Positions 50,534-58,512 of a stretch of DNA of 64,000 bases are shown here, piece by piece. Within the stretch, counting starts at the first letter, position 1. Each line of letters begins with the position of its first letter. This DNA is from a virus: positions 119,101 to 183,100 of IMG/VR virus record IMGVR_UViG_3300023223_000669. One strand, written 5' to 3'. Made by a program: the position numbers and the translations under genes. The notes under the pieces were generated by a model, which was not told the DNA's origin, did no database searches, and saw only the letters and a list, made by a program, of their open reading frames with translations.

Positions 50534-50972
50534 ATCTTCTATTCCTCTGACGTATACGATTACATCGCCTACATTGTCGCCAACCTCGTCCATCATGGTA
50601 AGTATTATCTACTGTAAAAGCATGTCCTCGTACACAGAATGCTTTACGAGCATTGACGCCCGATGGACCATCACTACGTAGATTGTTGACACGAGTAGTA
50701 ACATGTTCTAAATGATCTGGATTAACGCAAGTTTTGTTTTGACAAAGATGATCTAATGGACCTTCTTGTAATTCTTTATATAGACTGTAAACCCACCTGT
50801 GGGCACGCCAATGTTTTGATTTACCATCACGCCTAATTGATAGTTTGCCATAACCATCCTTATCTAAGGCACCAATCCATTTCCAGCATTCTGTGTTATT
50901 CCAGAATTGTCCCGATGACTTATTAATATCTAGCTCGAAACGCTGTTCTATTGTTTTTTCTGGTCTACCCAT
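50517..50972 (-). CDS. HNH homing endonuclease with zinc tail
   Basis: 151 residues. CWKWIGALDKDGYGKLSI, RAHRWVYSLYK, LDHLCQNKTCVNPDHLEHVT, then a CVRGHAF...WRQCRRCNRIRQ tail. Same class as 13544, 15528 and 55868. Inserted between the uracil-DNA glycosylase gene and a small unknown gene with short overlaps at both ends. Confidence 0.92.
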   Translation of the reverse strand: MGRPEKTIEQRFELDINKSSGQFWNNTECWKWIGALDKDGYGKLSIRRDGKSKHWRAHRWVYSLYKELQEGPLDHLCQNKTCVNPDHLEHVTTRVNNLRSDGPSGVNARKAFCVRGHAFTVDNTYHDGRGWRQCRRCNRIRQRNRRYANLS

Positions 50973-51565
50973 TTCTTAACCATTCGCCAATGTGGCAAGA
51001 CTATCTTGTATCCTCGTTCTGGAGAACGCAATAAATATGATGGATGATATGTACATAGTACCTTTGTACTGTGTTGTCCCACCTGATAAGTACGCCAATC
51101 ACCACCATGTTTGGTTGGATTTTTGGGAAAAAACTGACTCAATGCCCCCTTGACACGAGAGCCCTGTAATTGTTCCACGGCAATACGACCTAACGCAATC
51201 AAAATTTGTGGCTTTAGTAATTGAATTTGTAGATCAAGTCTCCATTTGCATGCCTGTAATTCTTCATGTCGTGGGTTCCTATTCGATGGTGGACGACATA
51301 ACACAGCATTAGTGATATAGATATCATCTCGGCCTAGGCCGACAAAACTCAGGATGTCATCAAGCTTGTTACCAGCTTCCCCAATGAAGGGTACACCCTG
51401 AATATCCTCTTCTTTGCCGGGTGCTTCACCAATAATCATGATGAGAGGCTCCGTTGAACCTTCCCCGAATACTACCTGAGTACGTTCGCGGCAGAGGTCG
51501 CAAGACCCACAGTCTTGCATTTGAAGCCTTAATTCAGTTAGACCTTGCATTGTGTTACCTGCCAT
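50948..51565 (-). CDS. Uracil-DNA glycosylase, Fe-S (family 4-like)
   Basis: 205 residues. GEAPGKEEDIQGVPFIGEAG (46-65) and late HPSYLLRSPE are the catalytic blocks; cysteines at 22, 25, about 89 and about 105 fit the [4Fe-4S] ligands of family 4/5 enzymes. Removes uracil from DNA as the first step of base-excision repair, and would limit dUTP misincorporation or deamination damage in phage DNA. Confidence 0.9.
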   Translation of the reverse strand: MAGNTMQGLTELRLQMQDCGSCDLCRERTQVVFGEGSTEPLIMIIGEAPGKEEDIQGVPFIGEAGNKLDDILSFVGLGRDDIYITNAVLCRPPSNRNPRHEELQACKWRLDLQIQLLKPQILIALGRIAVEQLQGSRVKGALSQFFPKNPTKHGGDWRTYQVGQHSTKVLCTYHPSYLLRSPERGYKIVLPHWRMVKKWVDQKKQ

Positions 51566-51761
51566 TTCTTAGTTTTGTGACATGAGCCCATAATCCTCGT
51601 GTGCCTAGTTTACCATGTGCGTCAGCACCAAGTACATTTTTAGCATAATCATATGCTAGTGCTTGACTCCATACGTTATCATTATCACCACGTACAACAA
51701 TCTCACTATCAAATCCTTTAATGGGATGATATAATGTAATACGAAAACGAGGCACGTTCAT
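51555..51761 (-). CDS. Unknown protein, 68 residues
   Basis: Overlaps neighbours at both ends (11 and 4 bases). VPRFRITLYHPIKGFDSEIV opening looks like a beta hairpin, then a helix (SQALAYDYAKNVL). No family recognised. Confidence 0.65.
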   Translation of the reverse strand: MNVPRFRITLYHPIKGFDSEIVVRGDNDNVWSQALAYDYAKNVLGADAHGKLGTRGLWAHVTKLRNGR

Positions 51762-52696
51762 GATAGATGCCCTGTAAATAGTTCATCATTCCAATTGCCT
51801 TTCTGTTTTTTCTGTAGCGTAGCTACAGAAAAGTCTAATACGTCGGCCATGTTGTCAGCACACGACACAATCTTACCTTCAAGCGTGAAAATATTCTCAC
51901 GCTTGAAGCACATATTTTCCAGAGCTTGTCGCTTTGATTCCGGGATCTCGATTTGTAGATCAGATTCCGTGGTCAACATTAGATGGTCAATATACCTTGC
52001 ACTTGCTCGATGGATACCTGTCATATGGAATGCATCACGCGAGCGTAGGTGGTCGCCTTGAAAGCGTGTAGTTGTATGCCACCCGACGTTACGTAGGGCA
52101 CACCCCGCGATGACTAGCGACGGGCTGAACGGAAGCTCAAGTTCCTTAGCTTGTTGGATAGCGACGAGTGACAGCCGCATCGAATGTGCAATGTGAACCA
52201 GTAAGCCGCCGCGATAAGCCATTGGGCCAGTAATGCCATAGGGAGATTGCCGTAAAGCATTCAAGAGATCTAAACGATGTAGTGCATTGCCCATAATGTC
52301 ACGGTAAGTGGCATCCTCTATACTCATGATCTGATCTTCGATCTCGCCCGAGTATGCGGACAACGTGTGGGCGTTCACGCCCTTGATGTAATCAAACTGA
52401 TTCAGCGGAGTCTCCGCTCGTCTAGCATCCGAAGCCTGGGCTTGGAACTCGATGCCGCCTCGGTAGAGTTTGGTGGTGATTGCGAGCATGAAGTAGGCAC
52501 CCTCAATGAGTTCGCCATGATAATCCCACACAACACCCTCGATCTCGCCTGTGATATCTTTAAAGGTGACACGGGCGAATAGCCCAGTTGGTGTCTTCAT
52601 GCTGGCGTTCGCCTCGATCTTGGCCACCAGGAAGACTTGCTCATAAGTCTTGCCGTGTTCTATTGAGCTAATAGGGCTGTAGATTTCAACGCTCAT
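51758..52696 (-). CDS. OB-fold plus HD-like protein (YhaM type) with degenerate HD motif
   Basis: 312 residues from ATG 52696. N-terminal OB fold (FLVAKIEANASMKTPTGLFA ... GEIEGVVW) and C-terminal HD-superfamily helices (YRGGLLVHIAHSMRLSLVAI ... FHMTGIHRASARYIDHL) give the YhaM exoribonuclease layout. Where the HD pair normally sits (ALLHDIGK), this protein has CALRNVGW, so both metal ligands are lost. Probably a nucleic-acid-binding or regulatory relative. Contains two strong hairpins near the 3' end (51808-51832, 51877-51908). Confidence 0.72.
   Translation of the reverse strand: MSVEIYSPISSIEHGKTYEQVFLVAKIEANASMKTPTGLFARVTFKDITGEIEGVVWDYHGELIEGAYFMLAITTKLYRGGIEFQAQASDARRAETPLNQFDYIKGVNAHTLSAYSGEIEDQIMSIEDATYRDIMGNALHRLDLLNALRQSPYGITGPMAYRGGLLVHIAHSMRLSLVAIQQAKELELPFSPSLVIAGCALRNVGWHTTTRFQGDHLRSRDAFHMTGIHRASARYIDHLMLTTESDLQIEIPESKRQALENMCFKRENIFTLEGKIVSCADNMADVLDFSVATLQKKQKGNWNDELFTGHLS
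51808..51832. repeat. Perfect intragenic hairpin, 11-bp stem
   Basis: Stem TTTTCTGTAGC, loop GTA, near the 3' end of the OB/HD gene, 45 bases upstream of the perfect 12-bp hairpin. Confidence 0.65.
51877..51908. repeat. Perfect intragenic hairpin, 12-bp stem
   Basis: Stem CTTCAAGCGTGA with an eight-base AT-rich loop, inside the OB/HD gene. Confidence 0.68.
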
Positions 52697-52889
52697 ACTT
52701 TTTCTTCCGTCCGCCACGAGTGCGGTCTTCTTTTTCCTTACAACCAGCACAGCGGCCGATTTTAAGTACGATAATTGAAAGCTCGTCGGGTAGACGGTTT
52801 TCATTGCCGGGGATTAGTGTTAGCCGAGAATCCCCGGCAAAGTATGATCCGCCGCAGCAGCGACACTCAATGATCGATAGAGTTTTCAT
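52686..52889 (-). CDS. Small zinc-ribbon protein
   Basis: 67 residues. CRCCGGSYF and GRCAGCKEKED provide two CxxC knuckles 37 residues apart, with a basic tail RGGRKKKYER. Overlaps both the sigma gene (23 bases) and the OB/HD gene (11 bases). Contains a 12-bp hairpin (52804-52840). Confidence 0.72.
   Translation of the reverse strand: MKTLSIIECRCCGGSYFAGDSRLTLIPGNENRLPDELSIIVLKIGRCAGCKEKEDRTRGGRKKKYER
52804..52840. repeat. Perfect inverted repeat, 12-bp stem
   Basis: Stem TTGCCGGGGATT with a 13-base loop, inside the zinc-ribbon gene. Confidence 0.62.
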
Positions 52890-53400
52890 GCTTAAGTCTG
52901 ACCTCTAGTAGATCCAAGAGACCATTGATTCTGTTAGCAATAGTGCCGTGAGATACACCATGTTCCCTGGCTAAAGCCCTAAAGGATTTGTTGTGTACAA
53001 AGTGTTCGACCAATAGATTAACGTAGCTTTGATCTGACACCTTGGCGATGATCGTTGCCATCATGTCGCGTCTTTCGACGGACGTATCGTTGTGCTCCCG
53101 ATCATCAAGTTCGGTTGCGTCTACATCAATCTGATTAGGTTTGTTACGAGTCCTTTTCAGAATGTATCGCATCACATGACCACGAATATAATGATACGCA
53201 AACGTGGTGAACTTAGCCTTCTTGGCATCGTATCTATCAACCGCAGCAAGCAAACCAATCCAAGCTTCTTGCTGTAGGTCTTCAACCGTGATCAACACGT
53301 CACGGGAACACAGTGGCAAAAGAGGAGTCAAGATGCTCAGAATAATAGCATCCCATTCGTTTTGCGGTACTGAGTCTAGCGGGCTATCGTTCGTATCCAT
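52867..53400 (-). CDS. Second sigma-70-like factor
   Basis: 177 residues from ATG 53400 (a TTG at 53412 is possible). Region 2: LQQEAWIGLLAAVDRYDAKK then KFTTFAYHYIRGHVMRYI. Region 4 near the end: KSFRALAREHGVSHGTIANR, an HTH. No regions 1 or 3, like compact ECF/phage sigma factors. With the gene at 1624 this gives two sigma-like factors in one window, which could time different gene sets. Confidence 0.82.
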   Translation of the reverse strand: MDTNDSPLDSVPQNEWDAIILSILTPLLPLCSRDVLITVEDLQQEAWIGLLAAVDRYDAKKAKFTTFAYHYIRGHVMRYILKRTRNKPNQIDVDATELDDREHNDTSVERRDMMATIIAKVSDQSYVNLLVEHFVHNKSFRALAREHGVSHGTIANRINGLLDLLEVRLKHENSIDH

Positions 53401-53770
53401 CGAATTGGGCAATAAGCAATCGTATGTACGTATCTTTTTCTTCGGGTGTTAGTGTTGCCCACTGACGAAATACGCCAGCGTTTCCACCGACAGGGATTTC
53501 TTCGTTCCCTGGTGTTACTTGCTTGTGCCGATAGAGGATACGGCCTTCTTTATCTTGGACCACGAGAGTCACAATGCTATACTGAGAGTTTTCTGAAAGT
53601 GCCCAAAAGAAGTTTAGGAAATCCTTAAACTTTACAATCGATTTCTTTGGGCTCCCGTCATTCATAATCATCACAAAGATGATTTCTGTTTCGGGCGTGA
53701 GGGTAGCATTTTCACTTAAATGTTTTTCAATAGCTTTCAACTTGTCCCAATCTACATTAATATTCATCAT
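53384..53770 (-). CDS. Unknown protein, 128 residues
   Basis: Start chosen at the ATG with GGAGG six bases upstream. Alpha/beta sequence with a late TLTPEEKDTYIRLLIAQFD helix. No domain recognised. Lies between the ATPase and sigma genes. Confidence 0.68.
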   Translation of the reverse strand: MMNINVDWDKLKAIEKHLSENATLTPETEIIFVMIMNDGSPKKSIVKFKDFLNFFWALSENSQYSIVTLVVQDKEGRILYRHKQVTPGNEEIPVGGNAGVFRQWATLTPEEKDTYIRLLIAQFDGYER

Positions 53771-53798
53771 GGGTAGCCTCCTCTGCCCTAATACTACA

Positions 53799-55055
53799 CT
53801 AAGTAGCACTTTGGACCTCGGCAACGGTGCCATCTTGGATGTATACCCCCATACGGTCGTCGTTATTGCGGGAAGCGTATTCGATCCACACTTGAAAGTC
53901 TTCGTCGCTTGCCATGTCCTTCACGATTTCCATGCTCTCGTCATCCAGCAGGGAGCCGTCTGCAATGCGGATCACGCGTAGCGTAGGGTTGGCGGCCATC
54001 GCAATTCCTAGGGAAATTCGCAGCCGTTGTGCGGCAGACGCCTGACAGAAAGGCACTAACTCGTCGCCTTCACTGACTACCATGACTCCATCTGGTGTGA
54101 TCCGTAGTCCGGTAACGGGCAACGAAGACGCCTCTAAAGCCTCCGCCTTGTTGATTTCGATGAGTTCCATCTGATCATTGAGACCCTTGATGTCGTCGTC
54201 TACAACTGTCAGGGCCTCTTTGGTCTTGCGGTAGGTTTGAACCTCACGAGCACGAGCGTTGTTCTTTTCGATATTTGCAAGCTCACCCTTGAGGAAGTCT
54301 ATATCAGGCGGCTCTGGCATGTCAGATAATTGCTGGACAATCGTTGCATGCTCTGTGTTCGCTAGCGAGAGTTCTGCTTCCAGTCGTGTGATTCTATTAC
54401 GTAGCCTTTGCTCGTCGCTCGTGAGTTGTCCCATGCGAGCGATGACTTGGGCAGCGTCCGTAACAGACTGCGTAAGGTCCACGACCGATACTTCTGTGTC
54501 TGGATCTGTTGCAGTAGGTGGTGCCATCTGAGTCAGGAGCACGGTCAGCCGTCTCTTCTCTTTGTTAGCGTCCGTTCGTTTATCGTACGCCTCTTTGTGT
54601 CGTACGTCGAAGTCGGCTAGGTCCAATTCACCTTCGGTGATTTGGAATAGAACATCGGCCAGCATTTCTCGCTGTTCTGTGTCTGTCTTACGGGAGAACT
54701 CCCAGGGATCAAAGCTAAGGTCTCCGATCAAGCCATCGAGTAGCTTCTGTGGTGACGGTACCTTGTCTCCCCCTGGCTTACGAATTTCCAGGGTAGAACC
54801 AGCCGCCGTGAACTTACGAGTTACGATATAGTCGCCCAAATCAATAGTGACCAGACCTTTGTCTGTGCCTGTACGTAACGGCTGGGGCGTCTCCCTTTTG
54901 GCTGCCCTGTATTCAAGAGCCAACCAGATGGAATCTAGCACCGAGGTCTTACCCTCGCCGTTCATCCCGCTCAGGACGATAACGTCCTGAGCGGGAGTGA
55001 TATCAATAGCTTTGACACGCTTGACGTTCTCGGATTGTAGTTGGATGATTCTCAT
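53799..55055 (-). CDS. SbcC/RecF-like ATPase with coiled coil
   Basis: 418 residues from ATG 55055. Walker A SGMNGEGKTSVLDSIWLAL (28-46), long coiled-coil centre (about 190-305), and a C-terminal ATPase half with CQASAAQRLRISLGIAMA as the signature. The Walker B-like segment reads IRIADGSLLDDESM, where the usual D-E becomes D-G, so hydrolysis may be impaired. No SbcD-type nuclease was seen in the window. A perfect 13-bp hairpin (54966-54995) precedes the Walker A codons. Confidence 0.82.
   Translation of the reverse strand: MRIIQLQSENVKRVKAIDITPAQDVIVLSGMNGEGKTSVLDSIWLALEYRAAKRETPQPLRTGTDKGLVTIDLGDYIVTRKFTAAGSTLEIRKPGGDKVPSPQKLLDGLIGDLSFDPWEFSRKTDTEQREMLADVLFQITEGELDLADFDVRHKEAYDKRTDANKEKRRLTVLLTQMAPPTATDPDTEVSVVDLTQSVTDAAQVIARMGQLTSDEQRLRNRITRLEAELSLANTEHATIVQQLSDMPEPPDIDFLKGELANIEKNNARAREVQTYRKTKEALTVVDDDIKGLNDQMELIEINKAEALEASSLPVTGLRITPDGVMVVSEGDELVPFCQASAAQRLRISLGIAMAANPTLRVIRIADGSLLDDESMEIVKDMASDEDFQVWIEYASRNNDDRMGVYIQDGTVAEVQSAT
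54966..54995. repeat. Longest perfect intragenic hairpin, 13-bp stem
   Basis: Stem CCCGCTCAGGACG with loop ATAA, inside the SbcC-like gene at codons about 20-29, just before Walker A. No T-run. Confidence 0.72.
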
Positions 55056-55092
55056 TTGAAAAATTGGAACAGGTGATATGCGAGGATTGGAC

Positions 55093-55446
55093 CTACCCAA
55101 CACCTTCGGTGTCTCTATTGAAACGCCGCTCGTTGAGTGTGTCTTGGCTATAGAATTTTAACACATAATCTCGATCGGCCTTCTGGCGACTGATGGTTGG
55201 AATTTCTTCTCGGGTCTTTAGTTTCCAGTAGCCACAATTCCAACCTTCTTCGGCATAGCCACAAAGTTTACAAACCCTAAAGGGTGGCGTAGCATAACCG
55301 AAGGAACCAGCGGGTGTATAAGCAGCCTCAAGGATTTGATCCTCGGGATGATCACACTCAGTTTGCATCGCAAGAAGCTCAGTCTCTCTCCGTTCCTTGA
55401 GAGCGTGAATCTCAGCGTCGAGTGCTTCTATTCTTTGTCGTGTCAT
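55093..55446 (-). CDS. Unknown protein with N-terminal coiled coil and CxxC
   Basis: 117 residues. Helical N-terminus (IEALDAEIHALKERRETELL), then VCKLCGYAEEGWNCGYW, a possible zinc site. ATGA overlap with the upstream gene. Not recognised. Confidence 0.65.
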   Translation of the reverse strand: MTRQRIEALDAEIHALKERRETELLAMQTECDHPEDQILEAAYTPAGSFGYATPPFRVCKLCGYAEEGWNCGYWKLKTREEIPTISRQKADRDYVLKFYSQDTLNERRFNRDTEGVG

Positions 55447-55871
55447 GGCATGTAGTTGTAGACATACGTGAGTCTACCTTCTTTTTGTTTTTGTCTGGCA
55501 CAATCGTCACAAATAGCGATCATATATACATTGCAATCCAGTGTAGAACCGAATCCGGCAGAAATGTTTGTAGCCATACCATCACCAAAACCTTGGTGAT
55601 CTACAGTTTGCACTGTAATTTCGTCTTGATCGCCCCACCCAGCCCCCGCCTGGAGTTCTTTGCCACAGCAGACACAGGGCAGACTTTGTTTTATTATTTG
55701 AGTATTGTTATCCCGTTCTGCACACCGATTACAACATCCGAACAATCTGTCTGTGATAGTTTCGATGAGTCTTTCACCATAGCAGTATATACATCGTCTG
55801 TTTTTGCGTTGCCAAGCAGTAATGCGATCTTCATCAGACATGATCTCTTCGCGTTGTTCTTTGTGTGTCAT
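55443..55871 (-). CDS. Cysteine-rich zinc-binding protein
   Basis: 142 residues with repeated cysteine pairs CIYC, CCNRC, CVCC and CDDC, enough for two zinc ions. No catalytic HNH motif recognised, although the spacing recalls nuclease zinc ribbons. ATGA overlaps on both sides. Confidence 0.68.
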   Translation of the reverse strand: MTHKEQREEIMSDEDRITAWQRKNRRCIYCYGERLIETITDRLFGCCNRCAERDNNTQIIKQSLPCVCCGKELQAGAGWGDQDEITVQTVDHQGFGDGMATNISAGFGSTLDCNVYMIAICDDCARQKQKEGRLTYVYNYMP

Positions 55872-56272
55872 TGTAGTTGTTTTCTTAGTCGGTCACAAGC
55901 ACGACATTTACGAGTGCCATTCTTGGCAATGTATGTGTTCTTGCGATTGAACATGTGGCCACGTTTACACTGTGTTTTACTTGCTGCATGAGCAGCATAT
56001 GTTTGGCCACGCATAAGGTTTTCTCTACATGTTACTTCTTCAAGATGATCTGGGTTGACGCAACTAGTATTACGACATGTGTGATCAATTTGTTTGGTGT
56101 TATCTATTGTGCGGTGCTTGAAAAGGAATGATAGTCTATGTGCTCTCCAACGTTTACCATGATATCGGAAATCTCCATAGCCATCTTTGTCTAAATAACC
56201 AAGCCAATTCCAACAGCCAGACTGAATGTCAATTTCATATCGTGTGTGAAAATGTTGTTCTGTATTCCTCAT
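55868..56272 (-). CDS. HNH homing endonuclease with CKRGH zinc tail
   Basis: 134 residues from ATG 56272 (ATGA overlap upstream; five more residues possible). CWNWLGYLDKDGYGDFRY, RAHRLSFLFK, IDHTCRNTSCVNPDHLEEVT, TQCKRGHMF...RKCRACDRLRK. Same class as 13544, 15528 and 50517. Confidence 0.92.
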   Translation of the reverse strand: MRNTEQHFHTRYEIDIQSGCWNWLGYLDKDGYGDFRYHGKRWRAHRLSFLFKHRTIDNTKQIDHTCRNTSCVNPDHLEEVTCRENLMRGQTYAAHAASKTQCKRGHMFNRKNTYIAKNGTRKCRACDRLRKQLQ

Positions 56273-56757
56273 CGTAACGGACGCCAAACAAATCTCTTCA
56301 CAGCAATACGATAACTCATCTTATAGCCAAATCCCTTCCATGGAACCTGTTTACAGTCCTTCATAATGGCCGCAAGAGCCTTGGGCTTAAGCATGGTGAA
56401 AGTTGGTACCTCTTCGTCGGCACCGTTGACCATCAGGATTGTCGCACCCTTTTTATGGTACGATCGCACCTGATTGATCTTTAGGTGGAAGCTTCTCGTG
56501 AGCAAAGGCTTGGCAAACTTGACTTCAATCTCGCCGTAGCCTTCAACTTTGAAATCTGGATCCGTTGAGACTTCTTTATCTTCTAGAAAGTCTCCGCTCT
56601 TACCACAACCAGTATCTTTATACTTAGGTCGAGTCCCTGTTTCTTTTTCAACAAGGTCTAGCCACAGAAGGAACAACGCACGTTCCTCCATCGTGTGATT
56701 TTTGATGTCCTTTTCAAATTGCTCTTTACTTCTATCGTCAAATCGATAGTTGCTCAT
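56269..56757 (-). CDS. PD-(D/E)xK-like nuclease
   Basis: 162 residues. TDPDFKVEGYGEIEVKFAKP (about 65-84) has the D...ExK layout of restriction/resolvase-fold nucleases, followed by a QVRSYHKKGATILMVN strand-helix, as in this fold. Overlaps the next gene by four bases. May act in recombination or DNA degradation; the family is not certain. Confidence 0.65.
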   Translation of the reverse strand: MSNYRFDDRSKEQFEKDIKNHTMEERALFLLWLDLVEKETGTRPKYKDTGCGKSGDFLEDKEVSTDPDFKVEGYGEIEVKFAKPLLTRSFHLKINQVRSYHKKGATILMVNGADEEVPTFTMLKPKALAAIMKDCKQVPWKGFGYKMSYRIAVKRFVWRPLR

Positions 56758-56954
56758 TACCTAGTACGTTGAAGGTCGCGTTGGGCCATCGCGAAAGCAC
56801 GCTGACGTGAGTATGCTTTCTTGCGGGTATGATGGATCCATTTCCATTGGAAGGTGTCGTTGTCTTTGAGAGCATCGACCGCCACCCATCCGGCACGCTT
56901 GAGAATACGACGTTCATAGTCGCGTTGTCTTTTATTGGGATCGAAATTAACCAT
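56757..56954 (-). CDS. Unknown basic protein, 65 residues
   Basis: Start ATG 56954 overlaps the upstream stop by eight bases. Strongly basic (NKRQRDYERRILKRAGWVAV ... TRKKAYSRQRAFAMAQRDLQ), so it may bind nucleic acid. No domain recognised. Confidence 0.65.
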   Translation of the reverse strand: MVNFDPNKRQRDYERRILKRAGWVAVDALKDNDTFQWKWIHHTRKKAYSRQRAFAMAQRDLQRTR

Positions 56955-57252
56955 TGTTATGTTCCAGTTCAAATTGTCTGATTTCTCGTGGTACATGACG
57001 AGGAAGAGAGCGTGTAAAGTCTGTGAGTTTACCATCTAGAAAATACATGATCTCGACATCATCCTCACGACTGGCTCCTAAGATAACATATGCATTCCCC
57101 TTGAGTACTTCTTCAAATGGACGATCGAAAGCAATAATGATGGAGTCGTCTCGAAGTGCTGTCGGATGCTTAGGCAACCAAAGCTCGTCGCCGGAGCAAT
57201 GGTGTTCAATGACAAACTCTTTAGTTCCTCTAGTAATTGCAAAAATAGACAT
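56947..57252 (-). CDS. Unknown protein, 101 residues
   Basis: GGAGG lies seven bases before the ATG. Beta-rich (SIFAITRGTKEFVIEHH, AYVILGASREDDVEIMYF). No family recognised. Starts just after the exonuclease stop. Confidence 0.68.
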   Translation of the reverse strand: MSIFAITRGTKEFVIEHHCSGDELWLPKHPTALRDDSIIIAFDRPFEEVLKGNAYVILGASREDDVEIMYFLDGKLTDFTRSLPRHVPREIRQFELEHNNG

Positions 57253-57253
57253 A

Positions 57254-57856
57254 TCATCCTCCAATCAAGGCGGCACCAAATTCGGGGTTGCTGAATACAG
57301 TACGGAAGCGGTGCAAAATTCGGAACGTACAGATCGCATCGAATAGAGCGGCGTGATACTTGTTCTTGCCGAAGTCTGTCATGTCGATCTTGAGTGCCTT
57401 GACCGCTTGATTCAATGAAGCACCAGAAGCTACCTTATCGTGGCCAGTGTATAGACGTAATACAGATAGGCTACAGATGCCACGATAAGTGAAGTTAGCT
57501 TCAAATTCTTGTTGCGAGATACCAAACAACTGACGGGCTACAAAACGACGATCGTACTGCTCGTTATGCCCGCCGATGATTGCGGCACCGTTGTTATACC
57601 ACAGATCAGAAAAGAGAGTTTGTAGTTCCTCTGTCGGTACGCCTTGTGCAAAGGCTTCCTGTGGAGTGATCCCATGAATCTCAATAGCCTTGTCGGTGTA
57701 AACATAGTCTTCCACCGACTTGAGTCGGTGGTAAGCTTCAAACTTGTCGATGATCTCTCCGCTGTCGAGGTCTCCAACGAGAGCCCCCACCGAAAAGATA
57801 GAGTGTTTCTCGGCGTCCAGGCCGCCGGTCTCCGTGTCATACACTAGCACTCGCAT
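57254..57856 (-). CDS. DnaQ-like 3'-5' exonuclease (DEDD family)
   Basis: 200 residues. Exo I VLVYDTETGGLD (Asp7, Glu9), Exo II GGHNEQYDRRFV, and Exo III with NKYHAALFDA (His and Asp), giving the DEDDh set. IEIHGITPQEAFAQG fits the DnaQ sub-type. Would proofread for the DnaE-type polymerase at the left edge (inference). It overlaps the upstream gene by 20 bases. Confidence 0.9.
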   Translation of the reverse strand: MRVLVYDTETGGLDAEKHSIFSVGALVGDLDSGEIIDKFEAYHRLKSVEDYVYTDKAIEIHGITPQEAFAQGVPTEELQTLFSDLWYNNGAAIIGGHNEQYDRRFVARQLFGISQQEFEANFTYRGICSLSVLRLYTGHDKVASGASLNQAVKALKIDMTDFGKNKYHAALFDAICTFRILHRFRTVFSNPEFGAALIGG

Positions 57857-58349
57857 TTGCGATTACCTCACTAGCTAAGGCCAAAAGACGACCTTCCATG
57901 TCATCAATCGAAGGACGACTACGAACTTCCATGTCTCCATAAGCCTCACCAAAATTGATAACGTTTGACATGAAGTCGTCGCCTTCATCCGGGGTAGGCT
58001 TGAAGGTCTCGCGGAACCCAGCCATGAATTCATGGGCAGACATATTCGTGTCAAGTACGACGCCAAAACGAGTCGGCGTCGGCTGTTCTCGTAGTACGGC
58101 CCTACCAGTCGGACTTTCGCCAAACTTAGTAAATTGTCCCGAAGGGGTACGCATCTTATTAATACGACCCTCGATGATTTTACGGGCTCGACTACGCGAG
58201 AAGATATCACGATGATCCTCATGCATGAGACCATTACGACTGATGCCGTCATTTGTGAACGCGAAAGCTACAAATAGTCTACCGTTTTCGGCAAAAGCAC
58301 CAACACTAACACCAGCAACGGGGCGGTGTGAAAAGATTACGTTATTCAT
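57837..58349 (-). CDS. Unknown protein, 170 residues
   Basis: VIFSHRPVAGVSVGAFAENG opening, a basic central stretch (FSRSRARKIIEGRINKMRTP) and an acidic end. No family recognised. The ATG overlaps the stop of the small gene at 58342. Confidence 0.7.
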   Translation of the reverse strand: MNNVIFSHRPVAGVSVGAFAENGRLFVAFAFTNDGISRNGLMHEDHRDIFSRSRARKIIEGRINKMRTPSGQFTKFGESPTGRAVLREQPTPTRFGVVLDTNMSAHEFMAGFRETFKPTPDEGDDFMSNVINFGEAYGDMEVRSRPSIDDMEGRLLALASEVIANASASV

Positions 58350-58512
58350 GAGGTTGTTCAGCAGGAGGTTGAACGTGACTGATTTGGTTGAGACGGACCC
58401 ACATACTAATCACCATTTTAGCGGGCATACCCACTTCACATTGCGATAGGGCTATCATCAAGCAACGAGCCTCGTCGCCACTTAGTTCGACATTGGGTTG
58501 TTCTGTAGGCAT
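58342..58512 (-). CDS. Small protein, 56 residues
   Basis: Translated from ATG 58512 to TAA at 58342: starts MPTEQPNVELSGDEARCLMI and ends with VQPPAEQPHE. It bridges an otherwise gene-free 130-base stretch, overlaps the next ATG by eight bases and has AAGGA about nine bases upstream. It overlaps the kinase 3' end by 31 bases. Function unknown. Confidence 0.55.
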   Translation of the reverse strand: MPTEQPNVELSGDEARCLMIALSQCEVGMPAKMVISMWVRLNQISHVQPPAEQPHE

